A DNA stretch of 64,000 bases from positions 27,468 to 91,467 of the forward strand of contig JAPPJZ010000021.1 in assembly GCA_028874365.1 (NCBI GenBank). The letters run 5' to 3'. Below the pieces are notes generated by a model. The model was not told the DNA's origin. It worked only from the letters and a program-made list of their open reading frames with translations, and did no database searches. Of this stretch, positions 16,846 to 25,365 are shown one piece after another. Within the stretch, counting starts at the first letter, position 1. Each line of letters begins with the position of its first letter. A program made the position numbers and the translations under genes. The stretch is from Chloroflexota bacterium (GTDB lineage Bacteria; Chloroflexota; Dehalococcoidia; Bin125).

Positions 16846-18204
16846 TTAGGGGTCCTGGACCTGGTCTCCAAGCCGGTAGGACTCGTCCAGCAATTCGATC
16901 GCGTGGGTCGAGCGGGGCATCATCCGGCGCTCGTCGTCGAAGCGGGCGATACCCGCATCGAGCTGGAGCATGCAGCCCGGATTCGCCGTGCAGACCTGCT
17001 CGGCGCTCGTGGCGAGGACATCTTCCATCTTTTCCGCCAGCACGCGCTGAGAGATCTCGCTCTGCACGACTGAGTAGATGCCGGCCGATCCGCAGCACTT
17101 GTCGGGCTTGCGCATCTCGCTGAGTGTCAGACCAGGGATGCTGCGCAGGACTTCTCGCGGCGCCTTGCGTACGTTCTGCGCGTGAGAGAGATGGCAGGAG
17201 TCCTGGTAGGTGACGGTTCGCTCGATCAGGCCCCGCGGCGCCTGGAATCCGATTTCGACGAGGTACTCGTGCACGTCGCGGACTCGAGCCGCGAAGACGG
17301 CGGCGCGTTCCCTGTAGTCGGGGTCGTTGCGCAGCAGGTGGCCGTACTCCTTGAGGTGGGAACCGCAACCGGCGGCGTTGATCAGGATCGCGTCAGGCAG
17401 GTCGTCGGACTCGGGTGTGAAGGCGTCAATGTTCCGTCTCGCGAGTGCTCGCGCGGCCTCAACGTCGCCGCCGTGGGCGTGCAGGGCGCCGCAGCAGACC
17501 TGGGCATCGGGCGCATCGACCGCGACGCCGTTGCGGGTGAAGACCCTGACGGTCGCGCGATGGGTCTCGGGATAGGCGAGCGGCATCATGCATCCGGTGA
17601 CCAGGGCGGCACGGCCTCGGACCGGGTGCGACGGCCTGATGTTCTCGGCTTCCTTGTTGGCGTAGAACGGCTTGTCGGCGACGGGCGAGAGTTCGTCGAT
17701 ATCGGCCAGTTTCGGGGCGAATCGTCGCAGGAGTCCGGTTCGGCGAACGATCGCTTGCATTCCGGTGCGCTGGTAGATCATCAGGCCGTATCCGGCCAGG
17801 CGCATGCGCCGCGGGTAGGGAAACAGCCCGCGCATGATCAGTCGCCAGATGATCCGCTGTCGGCGGGGCCACTTGTCGTGGGCGAACGCTTCGGCGCGGG
17901 TGGCTTCCATCAGGCGGCCGTACGGAACTTTGGACGGACATGCGGTCTCGCATGCTCGACATTGCAGGCATTGGTCGAAGTGCTGTTGGACTCTCGGCGA
18001 CCACTCGATGCGGCCGCTGTCCAGGCCGCGCATCAGCGCGATTCGACCTCGCGGAGAGTCGGTCTCGACGCCGAGGTCGTGGTAGGTCGGACAGGCGTTG
18101 AGGCAGAATCCGCAGTGGACGCAGAGGCCGAGCTCGGCGGCGTCGGGGCGATCTTGCGTGAGCCAGATCGTTTCGTTGGACGGGGGCGGCGATGCGATGC
18201 TCAT
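16846..18204 (-). CDS. glcF: Glycolate oxidase iron-sulfur subunit
   Basis: 452 residues. Two N-terminal 4Fe-4S motifs (CVHCGFCLNACP and CLQCRACETACP) are followed by two CCG domains (CCGALHAHG and CCGSAGIYS), the standard GlcF layout. It passes electrons from the FAD subunits to the respiratory chain at the membrane. It is the third gene of a D-E-F operon, nine bases after glcE. Confidence 0.93.
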   Translation of the reverse strand: MSIASPPPSNETIWLTQDRPDAAELGLCVHCGFCLNACPTYHDLGVETDSPRGRIALMRGLDSGRIEWSPRVQQHFDQCLQCRACETACPSKVPYGRLMEATRAEAFAHDKWPRRQRIIWRLIMRGLFPYPRRMRLAGYGLMIYQRTGMQAIVRRTGLLRRFAPKLADIDELSPVADKPFYANKEAENIRPSHPVRGRAALVTGCMMPLAYPETHRATVRVFTRNGVAVDAPDAQVCCGALHAHGGDVEAARALARRNIDAFTPESDDLPDAILINAAGCGSHLKEYGHLLRNDPDYRERAAVFAARVRDVHEYLVEIGFQAPRGLIERTVTYQDSCHLSHAQNVRKAPREVLRSIPGLTLSEMRKPDKCCGSAGIYSVVQSEISQRVLAEKMEDVLATSAEQVCTANPGCMLQLDAGIARFDDERRMMPRSTHAIELLDESYRLGDQVQDP

Positions 18205-18213
18205 GGATGCAGC

Positions 18214-19527
18214 TTAGATTCCGTCCACGTAGCGGCCCGGATTGAGCAGCGACTGCGGATCGAACTCGCGCTTGATGTTGTGCATCAGGCGGGCGCCCCG
18301 TCCGGCGGGGCCCCACACGTTGATGGTCTGCTTGAGTTCGGTGGGCGCGGTCTCGACGGTCAGGCGACCCTGCAACGGTCCGAGCTGTCGGCGCAAGGCG
18401 TCGATGGTTTCGGCGTCGATGGACGCAACCTCGAGGAACATCAGGCCAGAGTCCGCGGCCACAATCCACGATGAAGCGTCCGGCAACTGCTGGCTGAGGA
18501 TTCGTTGCGCGGTGCCGAGGTTGGCCGGCGGAAGACCGACGCGCAGTCTCACGTGCCGGCTGTCGGTCTGCAGTTCGAGGTCGGCGACCGCTTGCCAGGT
18601 TTCGACGATCGCGCTGGTCGTGCGCTCGGGTCCGTCGAGTCCCGTCTGGCGCACGGCGTTGAGCGCCTGGGACAGCACCTCGGACGCGGCCGATTCCAGG
18701 CCGTTTGCGCGCAGCAGGAGTGAGGGTTGATCGTGGAGGATCTTGGCGCCCAGGCCCCGGGCGTCGGCCGCGGCGTCGGGCGACAGGACGACACAGCCGT
18801 TGAGGAACGGCGCGGCTTGCGCGGCTGCGTGGGCGGCGGCCATCGCCGCTTCCAACGAGGGCGCGTTGACTGCGACGATCTGGTCGCTCGCCGGTTGCGG
18901 TCGGAGCTTGAAGGTGAGCTCGACGATGATCCCGAGCGTGCCCAGCGACCCGGCGAACAGCTTGGGCAGGTCGTAGCCGCTGACATTCTTGACGACACGT
19001 CCGCCGCCCTTGAACGGCGTACCGTCGGCCTTGACCATCCGCATCCCGATGAGCCAGTCGCGTGGGCCTCCGAACGAGTTTCTGCGCAGTCCGCCTCGGC
19101 CCACGGCGCAGATTCCACCGAGGGTGGCGCGCTCGAATCGCGGATGATCGAGCGGCAAGAACTGCCCGTTGACGGCGAGATGTCGCTGCAGGTCGGCGAG
19201 CGTCATCCCAGCTTCCACGGTGATCGTGAAGTCATCGGGCTCGTACTCGACGACGCGATTGAGCCCGGTGAGGTCGAGCGCGAGATCGTATCGGCTTGGC
19301 GGCATGCCCAGGTCGAGCATGGTCCGACCGCCTATCGGGATGACGGCGACGTTCTGGCTCGTGGCCTGGGCTTGCGCGTGTTCGATCTCGCCGCTCGTGT
19401 CGGCCTTGATCGCGGCGCGCGGCGTGCGGCCGTCGACCTCGTAACGTTGCAGGCGAGCAGTGTCGGTGTCGACGTCGTCGAAGAGCGTTTCGATCTCTGA
19501 GGCGCTGGCGGCCTCAGCGTCCGCCAT
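18214..19527 (-). CDS. glcE: Glycolate oxidase FAD-binding subunit GlcE
   Basis: 437 residues with a PCMH-type FAD domain: VIPIGGRTMLDLG, DFTITVEAGMTLADLQ, ERATLGGICAVGRGGLRR and GRVVKNVSGYDLPKL. It is somewhat longer than typical GlcE (about 350) because of an N-terminal extension of about 45 residues. With GlcD and GlcF it oxidises glycolate or a related 2-hydroxyacid to the 2-oxoacid. It starts 27 bases after glcD ends. Confidence 0.88.
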   Translation of the reverse strand: MADAEAASASEIETLFDDVDTDTARLQRYEVDGRTPRAAIKADTSGEIEHAQAQATSQNVAVIPIGGRTMLDLGMPPSRYDLALDLTGLNRVVEYEPDDFTITVEAGMTLADLQRHLAVNGQFLPLDHPRFERATLGGICAVGRGGLRRNSFGGPRDWLIGMRMVKADGTPFKGGGRVVKNVSGYDLPKLFAGSLGTLGIIVELTFKLRPQPASDQIVAVNAPSLEAAMAAAHAAAQAAPFLNGCVVLSPDAAADARGLGAKILHDQPSLLLRANGLESAASEVLSQALNAVRQTGLDGPERTTSAIVETWQAVADLELQTDSRHVRLRVGLPPANLGTAQRILSQQLPDASSWIVAADSGLMFLEVASIDAETIDALRRQLGPLQGRLTVETAPTELKQTINVWGPAGRGARLMHNIKREFDPQSLLNPGRYVDGI

Positions 19528-19554
19528 CGCGGCTTCCCGGCCTCGAGCGGTGGC

Positions 19555-21009
19555 TCATACGAACGCCTTGGGGCCAAACTTGGCGATCTGGTGCTGCGCG
19601 TGCTGGTGACCGGCTTCTCCGCAGCCGTGTCCCTTGGGGAAGATCTTGCAGGGATTGAAATTCTCGGTTGGCCCGAACGCGGCGCGCAGCGACTTCATCG
19701 TGTCCATGTCGGCCTCGGTGAAGATCCAGGGAAGGTAGTCGCGCTTCTCCAGGCCGACGCCGTGCTCACCCGTGATCGCGCCGCCGGCCTCGACGCACAG
19801 GCGCATGATCTCGCCGCCGGCATCGAGCACACGCTCGGTGGCTCCGGGTTCGAGTTCGTCGAACAGGAGGCAGGGGTGAAGATTGCCGTCGCCCGCGTGG
19901 AACATGTTGGCCACCGGCAAGCGATAGCGCTCGGCGATCTCGTAGACGCCGTCGAGCACGTCGGGCAGCTTGGTCCGCGGCACCACTCCGTCGAGCAGGT
20001 AGTAGTTGGGCATGATTTGACCGAGCGCGCCGATAGCGCCCTTGCGACCTGCCCAGAGATGCTCGCGCTCCTCGGGATCTGTGGCTGAGCGCACCTCGCG
20101 CGGCTCGAACCGGTTGAGGATGCCTTCGACGCGCGCGCCCTCCGCCTCGACCTGGGATTCCGGTCCGTCCACCTCGACCAACAGCACCGCCTCGGCGTCG
20201 AGCGGGAATCCTGTGTTGAGCACCGGTTCAACGGCGGCGATTGTCATCTTGTCGATCATCTCGAGCGCAGCGGGGACGATCCCCGAAGCGACCACGGCTG
20301 AGACCGCGTTCGAGGCCTGGCGGACGCTGTCGTAGACGGCGAGCATTGTGCGCACGGCGGTCGGACGCGGCACCAGGCGAACCAGCACCTGCGTCACGAT
20401 CCCCACGGTGCCTTCGGAACCAACCACGCAGCCAACCAGGTCATAGCCCGGTTCGTCGCGTGTCTCGTGGCCGATCCACTGCACTTCGCCGTCGGCGGTG
20501 ACCAGTTCCAGCGCCAGCACATGATTGGTCGTGGTGCCCCAGGCGAGCGTGTGCGGACCGCCCGCATTTTCGGCGACGTTGCCGCCGATCGTGCAAGCGC
20601 GTTGCGAGCTGGGATCGGGCGCGTAGGCGAGTCCGTGTCGTTCGGCTTCTGCGCCGAGGTCGAGATTGACCACGCCCGGCTGAACCAACGCCGTCTTGTT
20701 TTCGGCGTCGACGTTGAGGATGTTTCGCATCCGATTCATGCCGATGATCACGCCGCCCTTGACCGCCAGCGCGCCGCCGCTCAGGCCCGTGCCGGCGCCG
20801 CGGGGTGTCACCGGCGCGTCGTACTTGTTGGCCACCTTGATCAGGTTGACGACATCATCGGTGTTGGCGGGCAACGCGATCACATCGGGATTGCCGCGGT
20901 CGATCGTTCCGTCGTATTCGTACACAAGCAGGTCGTCGTCGTGCCAGACGACCGCCTGCTCGCCGATCGCGTCGATCAGCGCTTGGACCATCGGGGTTGA
21001 GGTCTTCAT
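19555..21009 (-). CDS. glcD: Glycolate oxidase catalytic FAD subunit GlcD
   Basis: 484 residues, the usual size. A PCMH FAD-binding domain (PRGAGTGLSGGALAV, ACTIGGNVAENAGGPH, DLVGCVVGSEGTVG) is followed by the FAD-linked oxidase C-terminal domain with NMFHAGDGNLHP and GEHGVGLEKRDYLPW. It oxidises 2-hydroxyacids such as glycolate or D-lactate; the preferred substrate is not deducible. First gene of the operon. It has no Shine-Dalgarno site but TATCAT six bases before ATG, so its mRNA may be leaderless. Confidence 0.93.
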   Translation of the reverse strand: MKTSTPMVQALIDAIGEQAVVWHDDDLLVYEYDGTIDRGNPDVIALPANTDDVVNLIKVANKYDAPVTPRGAGTGLSGGALAVKGGVIIGMNRMRNILNVDAENKTALVQPGVVNLDLGAEAERHGLAYAPDPSSQRACTIGGNVAENAGGPHTLAWGTTTNHVLALELVTADGEVQWIGHETRDEPGYDLVGCVVGSEGTVGIVTQVLVRLVPRPTAVRTMLAVYDSVRQASNAVSAVVASGIVPAALEMIDKMTIAAVEPVLNTGFPLDAEAVLLVEVDGPESQVEAEGARVEGILNRFEPREVRSATDPEEREHLWAGRKGAIGALGQIMPNYYLLDGVVPRTKLPDVLDGVYEIAERYRLPVANMFHAGDGNLHPCLLFDELEPGATERVLDAGGEIMRLCVEAGGAITGEHGVGLEKRDYLPWIFTEADMDTMKSLRAAFGPTENFNPCKIFPKGHGCGEAGHQHAQHQIAKFGPKAFV

Positions 21010-21015
21010 GGTTCG

Positions 21016-21021
21016 ATGATA
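21016..21021 (-). promoter_or_regulatory. Candidate -10 element for leaderless glcD transcript
   Basis: TATCAT on the minus strand, six bases before the glcD ATG, with no ribosome-binding site between. A start site seven bases downstream of the -10 would coincide with the initiation codon. No good -35 was seen. Confidence 0.35.
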
Positions 21022-21060
21022 GTGGGCTGCCTACTGGCGCCTACTGCTTCGTGGTGCCTT

Positions 21061-21855
21061 CTAGTGCTTCCAGCGTCGGTCGAGGAAGTCGGTTACGGCC
21101 TCATTGAAGCGATCTGGTTGTTCGAGGTAGACCGAGTGCCCCGCCTCGGGCACGACGACGAACTCCGAGCCATCCATGGCACGATGCGAAGCTTCCATCG
21201 CCCGCCAGGGAATGATCCGGTCGTGTTCGCCGACGATGTACAGCATCGGCATGCCGAATTGGCGCAGCAGCGGCATCGACGATCCGCGCCAGGTCGCGAG
21301 TCCAGGGGTCGGTGCGAGGAACGTTGAGGGCCGCTTGGGGTTCCAGCCGTTCATTCTCCGGTAGAGCCAGGTGAGTTGCGGGTCGTTCTGCTCGGTGGAC
21401 GGCGCCAGCGCGCGTTGGCGCAGGGTCTGGCCCGCCACGGTCTTGTAATGGGCGGCCTGGATCTCGCGGACCTCGTCGTTGACCGCTCCGGCCAGTGTGC
21501 CCGAGAGGATCAGCGCTTCGATGCGTCCAGGGAAGATCAGCGCGAACGGAGTCGCGGTTCGGCCGCCCATCGAATGGGCGATCATCGCGAACCTGTCGAT
21601 GTTCAGGTGCTCCAGCAGGGCGTGCAGATCGTGGGGAAAGGCGCGGCGGCCCGGACCGCCGGGGACATCGCGGCTCAGTCCGAAGGCGCGGTGGTCGAAC
21701 GTGATCGTGTAGTAGCGCTCGCTGAAAACGGGGACGTTGCGCCACCAGACGAGATGGTTGCCGCCTGCTCCGTGGGCGAGGATCAACGGCGGCGCGCTCG
21801 GATCGCCGTGCGCTTCGTAGTAGAGATCGATCTCGTTGCAGTGGAGGAAGGGCAC
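21061..21855 (-). CDS. Alpha/beta hydrolase
   Basis: 264 residues from a GTG at 21855, where the family sequence begins (PFLHCNEIDLYYEAHG); the frame upstream to 22092 is antisense-like and unconvincing. The fold is clear: oxyanion segment ILAHGAGGNHLVWW, nucleophile elbow AHSMGG, acid VGEHDRIIPW and His EAGHSVYLEQP. It hydrolyses an ester, lactone or C-C bond; 3-oxoadipate enol-lactonase-like proteins are the nearest familiar pattern. Sixteen bases separate it from the CinA-like gene upstream. Confidence 0.87.
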   Translation of the reverse strand: MPFLHCNEIDLYYEAHGDPSAPPLILAHGAGGNHLVWWRNVPVFSERYYTITFDHRAFGLSRDVPGGPGRRAFPHDLHALLEHLNIDRFAMIAHSMGGRTATPFALIFPGRIEALILSGTLAGAVNDEVREIQAAHYKTVAGQTLRQRALAPSTEQNDPQLTWLYRRMNGWNPKRPSTFLAPTPGLATWRGSSMPLLRQFGMPMLYIVGEHDRIIPWRAMEASHRAMDGSEFVVVPEAGHSVYLEQPDRFNEAVTDFLDRRWKH

Positions 21856-21871
21856 GGCGTGTTCAGGTGGT

Positions 21872-22363
21872 TCAGGCGTCGCCCGAGGCCTGCGCCGCCT
21901 CGAGCACCAACTCGACGCAGCGCTGCGCGGTGAGGCGCTTGTTGCCCTCGCGGTCGGAGTCCCAGACCTGCCGCTCGGCGTGGACCCGATCGCCCGGTCC
22001 GACGCAGGCGATCCAGACTGTGCCGACAGGGCGCGACTCCGAACCTCCGGTTGGGCCGGTGATGCCGGTTTCTGCGACGCCAATGTCGGCATTCAGCGTG
22101 TCTCTGACGCCGCGAGCCATCGCGACGGCCGCCTCCTCGGAGACGGAGCCGTGCTCGCGCAACAGGTCGCGCGAGACGCCGATGAGGTCGATTTTGGGGT
22201 AGTTATGGTAGGGCGAGGCGCCGCCGATCCAGACCTTCGAACAGCCGGGGATGTCGGTGATCCAGTGGCCAATCAGCCCGCCCGTATCGGTCTCGGCGGT
22301 TGCAAGGGTGAGTTCTCGTCCGGAGAGCGTGTCGACCAATTGCTGTGCGATCGGTTCGGCCAC
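21872..22363 (-). CDS. CinA C-terminal domain protein (nicotinamide-nucleotide amidase-like) with altered active site
   Basis: 163 residues, a stand-alone CinA/PncC domain: TLATAETDTGG, ITDIPGCSKVWIGGASPYHN, PKIDLIGVSRDLLREHGSVSEE, VAETGITGPTGG. PncC enzymes deamidate NMN to nicotinate mononucleotide. The family's AES(C)TGG box, which carries the nucleophilic Ser, reads AETDTGG here, so Thr25 stands at the Ser position; the downstream Lys is kept (PKIDL). Activity may therefore be lost, changed or use Thr. Family membership is sure, function is not. Confidence 0.82.
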   Translation of the reverse strand: MAEPIAQQLVDTLSGRELTLATAETDTGGLIGHWITDIPGCSKVWIGGASPYHNYPKIDLIGVSRDLLREHGSVSEEAAVAMARGVRDTLNADIGVAETGITGPTGGSESRPVGTVWIACVGPGDRVHAERQVWDSDREGNKRLTAQRCVELVLEAAQASGDA

Positions 22364-22379
22364 GATGTTTGGCTCTCGC

Positions 22380-22700
22380 CTAGTCCTCGTTGCCGGTCGA
22401 GCGATCCCAGGCGAACATCAGGATCAGGATGAAAGTGACGAGCACGATGAACGGGGCGAGCAGGATGGAGAACTCGTACCACTCCTCGCGATCAAAGTTG
22501 TTGACCCCCGTGCCACCCTCATCCGGCTCGGCCTGTTGTGGCAGGCTGAGTTCGGCCTCGACTGGAGCCGCTTCCGCAGCGAGGAGGTCGCCGCCGTCGG
22601 AGAAGACGGGTTGGATCGCGGCGATCGCGATCAATGCCAGGGCAGCGGCCAGCGAGATTCGCGCCATCGGCTTGATGATTGCTCGCAATGCCTCTCGCAT
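22380..22700 (-). CDS. Small two-helix membrane protein, unknown
   Basis: 106 residues with a strong ribosome site (GGAGGGG) before ATG 22700. A hydrophobic segment (about 14-34, possibly a signal anchor) is followed by an acidic loop (EAAPVEAELS, DEGGTGVNNFDREEW) and a second helix (about 78-98), then a short tail. No family recognised. It lies between a CoA-transferase and the CinA-like gene in the same direction. The two-helix hairpin suggests an accessory subunit, but of what is unknown. Confidence 0.65.
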   Translation of the reverse strand: MREALRAIIKPMARISLAAALALIAIAAIQPVFSDGGDLLAAEAAPVEAELSLPQQAEPDEGGTGVNNFDREEWYEFSILLAPFIVLVTFILILMFAWDRSTGNED

Positions 22701-22744
22701 GGTCGTCCCCTCCACTGGCTCGCTTTCGTGGCCGCCCGTACAGG

Positions 22745-24073
22745 TTATTCCAGCGCGCCGTCTCGCGCGAGGGCGTCGATCTTGTCCTGGTCGTAGCCCA
22801 GCATTCTGCTGAGCACATAGTCCGTGTCCTCGCCCAGCCGCGGGGCGGGCGAGACGATCTCGGCCGGCGTCTCGGAGAGCTTCCACGGTGGCGGCAATAC
22901 GTGGCGCAGCGCGGTTTCCGGCGGTCGGATTCTGACCGCGCCGCCCCGCGCCTGGAAGTTCTCAGAATGATGGATATCGCTGCCCCAGACCGACGCAGCT
23001 GCCGGAACGCCGGCGGCACGGAGGGTTGCTGCCGTCTCCACCGCCGATTGCTCGGAGGTCCACGCCTCGATCATCGGCTTCAGCTCATCGCGGTGTTTCC
23101 AGCGCCTGAGGCCGGTGCGGAATCTGGGGTCGTCACGCAGATGGTCGAGGCCGCTGGATTCGCAGAGCGAGCTCCACTCCCGGTCACTGCGGCAGGCAAT
23201 GGCAATCCAACCGGATCTCGCCCCTTTGCGATCGTCCGAGTACGCCTCGGGCGCGCGCATCGAGGCGCAGCGGAAGACATCGTGCGGCGCGTAGGCTCGG
23301 TGACCGTTGCCCAGCCGATCGCCGTCGCTACCGAGCAAGTCCACGTGCAGGAACTCCTCGGCGATGTGCATGCCGATCGCTTCGGAGGACGACGCGTCGA
23401 TGAACTGACCGCGGCCGGTTCGCTCGCGATAGTGGAATCCGGCGAGCATCGCCATGGCGGCGGCGGTGCCGGCACGCAGATCGATGGAGCCGCCCATCAT
23501 CACGGGCGGCTCCTCCGGTTCGCCGGTGAGGTACGAGAGTCCGCTCATCGCGGCAAAGGTCGGGGCGTACCCGGTGTAGTTGCGCTCGGGTCCGGTCGCT
23601 CCCAGCGCCGAGGCGGAGAGCATGACGATATCGGGATTCTCCTTGCGCAGATCGTCGTAGCCGAGCCCGAGTTTCTCCAGGATGCCCGGTCGGAAGTTGT
23701 CGATCGCCCCGTCGGCGGTCCTGGCGAGATCGCGGATGACCTGCTTCGCGCCGTCCATCTTCAGGTTGAGCTGAATCGAGTACTTGTTCAGGTTGACCTC
23801 GTTGAACATCGGGGCCTGATTGACGCCGCCCTTGAAGGAGCCCATGGCGAGCGAGCGTTGTCGCGAGTGATCGATGCGTGTCACCGATTCGATCTTGATC
23901 AGTTCAGCGCCGAGCAGCGCGAGTTGCATCGCGCCGTACGGTCCGGCCCAGGCCCAGGTGAAGTCGATGATGCGCTTGCCCGAGAGCGGGCCGCTTCGCG
24001 TCGCGGCGCGCAACAGGCCCTGATGTCCATTGTGACCGTTCTGGTCACTCTGTCCGTTCGTCGTTGTGGTCAT
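22745..24073 (-). CDS. CaiB/BaiF CoA-transferase, Asp-bearing second subunit
   Basis: 442 residues. The family start is SGKRIIDFTWAWAGPYGAM; the catalytic Asp is Asp198 in SIDLRAG, 25 residues before the Q of GRGQ. The start ATG at 24073 overlaps the stop of the upstream CoA-transferase as ATGA, indicating translational coupling; the 704-residue open frame further upstream is antisense noise. A 30-residue Asn/Gly/Gln-rich N-terminal lead is unusual. It probably works with the product of 24070-25317 as a heteromeric class III enzyme moving CoA between carboxylic acids. Substrates unknown. Confidence 0.88.
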   Translation of the reverse strand: MTTTTNGQSDQNGHNGHQGLLRAATRSGPLSGKRIIDFTWAWAGPYGAMQLALLGAELIKIESVTRIDHSRQRSLAMGSFKGGVNQAPMFNEVNLNKYSIQLNLKMDGAKQVIRDLARTADGAIDNFRPGILEKLGLGYDDLRKENPDIVMLSASALGATGPERNYTGYAPTFAAMSGLSYLTGEPEEPPVMMGGSIDLRAGTAAAMAMLAGFHYRERTGRGQFIDASSSEAIGMHIAEEFLHVDLLGSDGDRLGNGHRAYAPHDVFRCASMRAPEAYSDDRKGARSGWIAIACRSDREWSSLCESSGLDHLRDDPRFRTGLRRWKHRDELKPMIEAWTSEQSAVETAATLRAAGVPAAASVWGSDIHHSENFQARGGAVRIRPPETALRHVLPPPWKLSETPAEIVSPAPRLGEDTDYVLSRMLGYDQDKIDALARDGALE

Positions 24074-25317
24074 CCAATGACTCCAGCTCGTCGGGCTTGT
24101 GCGGGCGTCCAGGGTGAGAGATGCGGTCGGGCAACGTCGGCGCTCGATGAACCGAGCAGCGGCGCCGCTGAGCGGCGGGCGCGCTCCGATCCGGTCCACT
24201 GGGCGGCGAACTGCGGATAGCGGCTGCTGGGCGCGACGGGATGGTCGAGCAGGTCGAAGAAGCCGCGCACGCGTTCCTGTTCCGAGTTCATGACTTCGGA
24301 CGGTCGCATGACCGGTCCGGCAGGCGCGCTGTTGGATTGCAGCGCGCGGAAGACTTCGTCGCGCGTTCGAGCGCGGGCCCACTCCTCGATCGCGTCGCTG
24401 GCCTCTTCGCCGAGCTGCATCCGATCGATCAGGTTGCCGTCCGAGTCGAAGGCCCAGGCCGGGTCGCCCATGGCCTTGATCAGTCCGGCCCACTGGTGCG
24501 ATTGCGGCGTAACCGCGATCAGATGACCGTCCGAGCACTCCAACCGACCGCCGAACGCGCTGCCGCCCTTGGTTGGTGGGCGCGGAGGGGGTCCGCCGTC
24601 GTTGTGCGCGATTGAGATATCGACGCGGTCCATGTTCATCATCGCGTCGGTCGAGGCGACATCGACGATCTGTCCGTGGCCGTAGCGCTCGCGGGCGATC
24701 AGCGCGCTCCAGACCGCGAGGGCGAGAGCGGTGCCGCCGTCGGCCTCGTGCACCTTGGCGCCCGCCATCAGCGGAGCTCCCGTGTTCGCGCCGAGGTTGC
24801 GCCGCACGCCCGCAGCCGAGCCCGAAGCGTGCGCCCGCGTGAGTGCCGTCGACGGCCACTCGGCCGCGCTGCCGACCAGACCGAACGGCGTGACGGCTGC
24901 GACGATCAGTCGCGGATAGCGCTCGCGCAGAGCGTCGGGATTGAGATCGAGCGCGGCCAGCTGTGCCGGTGTGCGGTCGGTGACGAAGATGTCGGCGGCC
25001 GCGACCAGCCCCTGCAGTATGCGCCGACCGGCCGAGGTGTCCAGATCGAGCACCACGCTCTGCTTGGACGTGTTGTAGGCCAGCCAGGTGGTCGAGGTCT
25101 CGCGGTGCGGCGAGGGCTCGGCGAACGGCGCCATACGACGCGCCGTGTCGCCGTCGGGCGCTTCGATCTTGACGGTCTGGGCGCCGGCGTCGGCCAACAG
25201 CTTTGCCGCGAACGGGCCGGCGACCTCTTCGGCCAGTTCGACGACTCGCAATCCCTCAAGCAGCGGAGGGCCGAGTTCAGGCTGGGCGATGACTGGGTCT
25301 GGGGAATCGGTGGTCAT
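24070..25317 (-). CDS. CaiB/BaiF CoA-transferase-like first subunit lacking the catalytic Asp
   Basis: 415 residues from ATG 25317. The CaiB/BaiF fold is clear (GLRVVELAEEVAGPFAAK, LLADAGAQTVKIEAPDGD, YGHGQIVDVAS), but the position 25 residues before the Q of GHGQ is Glu191 (KVHEADGG) rather than Asp. It resembles the first half of the fused protein at 9503-11938. The ATGA overlap with the Asp-bearing gene downstream suggests equal amounts of both. There is no Shine-Dalgarno site; TAGACT lies eight bases before the ATG. Confidence 0.87.
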   Translation of the reverse strand: MTTDSPDPVIAQPELGPPLLEGLRVVELAEEVAGPFAAKLLADAGAQTVKIEAPDGDTARRMAPFAEPSPHRETSTTWLAYNTSKQSVVLDLDTSAGRRILQGLVAAADIFVTDRTPAQLAALDLNPDALRERYPRLIVAAVTPFGLVGSAAEWPSTALTRAHASGSAAGVRRNLGANTGAPLMAGAKVHEADGGTALALAVWSALIARERYGHGQIVDVASTDAMMNMDRVDISIAHNDGGPPPRPPTKGGSAFGGRLECSDGHLIAVTPQSHQWAGLIKAMGDPAWAFDSDGNLIDRMQLGEEASDAIEEWARARTRDEVFRALQSNSAPAGPVMRPSEVMNSEQERVRGFFDLLDHPVAPSSRYPQFAAQWTGSERARRSAAPLLGSSSADVARPHLSPWTPAQARRAGVIG

Positions 25318-25325
25318 TCGCAGAC

Positions 25326-25358
25326 AGTCTAGAACGGAGTGGTGGCTGCTCATAGACT
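25326..25358. promoter_or_regulatory. Mirror-image leaderless promoter pair between divergent CoA-transferase operons
   Basis: The 48-bp spacer holds TAGACT at 25353-25358 on the plus strand, seven bases before ATG 25366, and TAGACT at 25331-25326 on the minus strand, eight bases before ATG 25317. Neither gene has a Shine-Dalgarno site. The two elements read as divergent -10 boxes whose start sites fall at or next to the start codons. Confidence 0.5.
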
Positions 25359-25365
25359 GCCAGCG

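Noticed and set aside
17182..18474. 430-residue frame antisense to glcF
   Set aside because: The minus strand encodes an intact GlcF with four cysteine motifs; the other frame shows nothing recognisable.
22679..24220. 513-residue open frame on the plus strand opposite the CoA-transferase gene
   Set aside because: Arg/Gly/Asp-rich, no family similarity, no ribosome site; an antisense shadow typical of GC-rich DNA.
24074..24859. 5' extension of the CoA-transferase gene to a 704-residue protein
   Set aside because: The extra 262 residues lie out of frame within the upstream CoA-transferase gene; ATG 24073 with the ATGA overlap is the better start.
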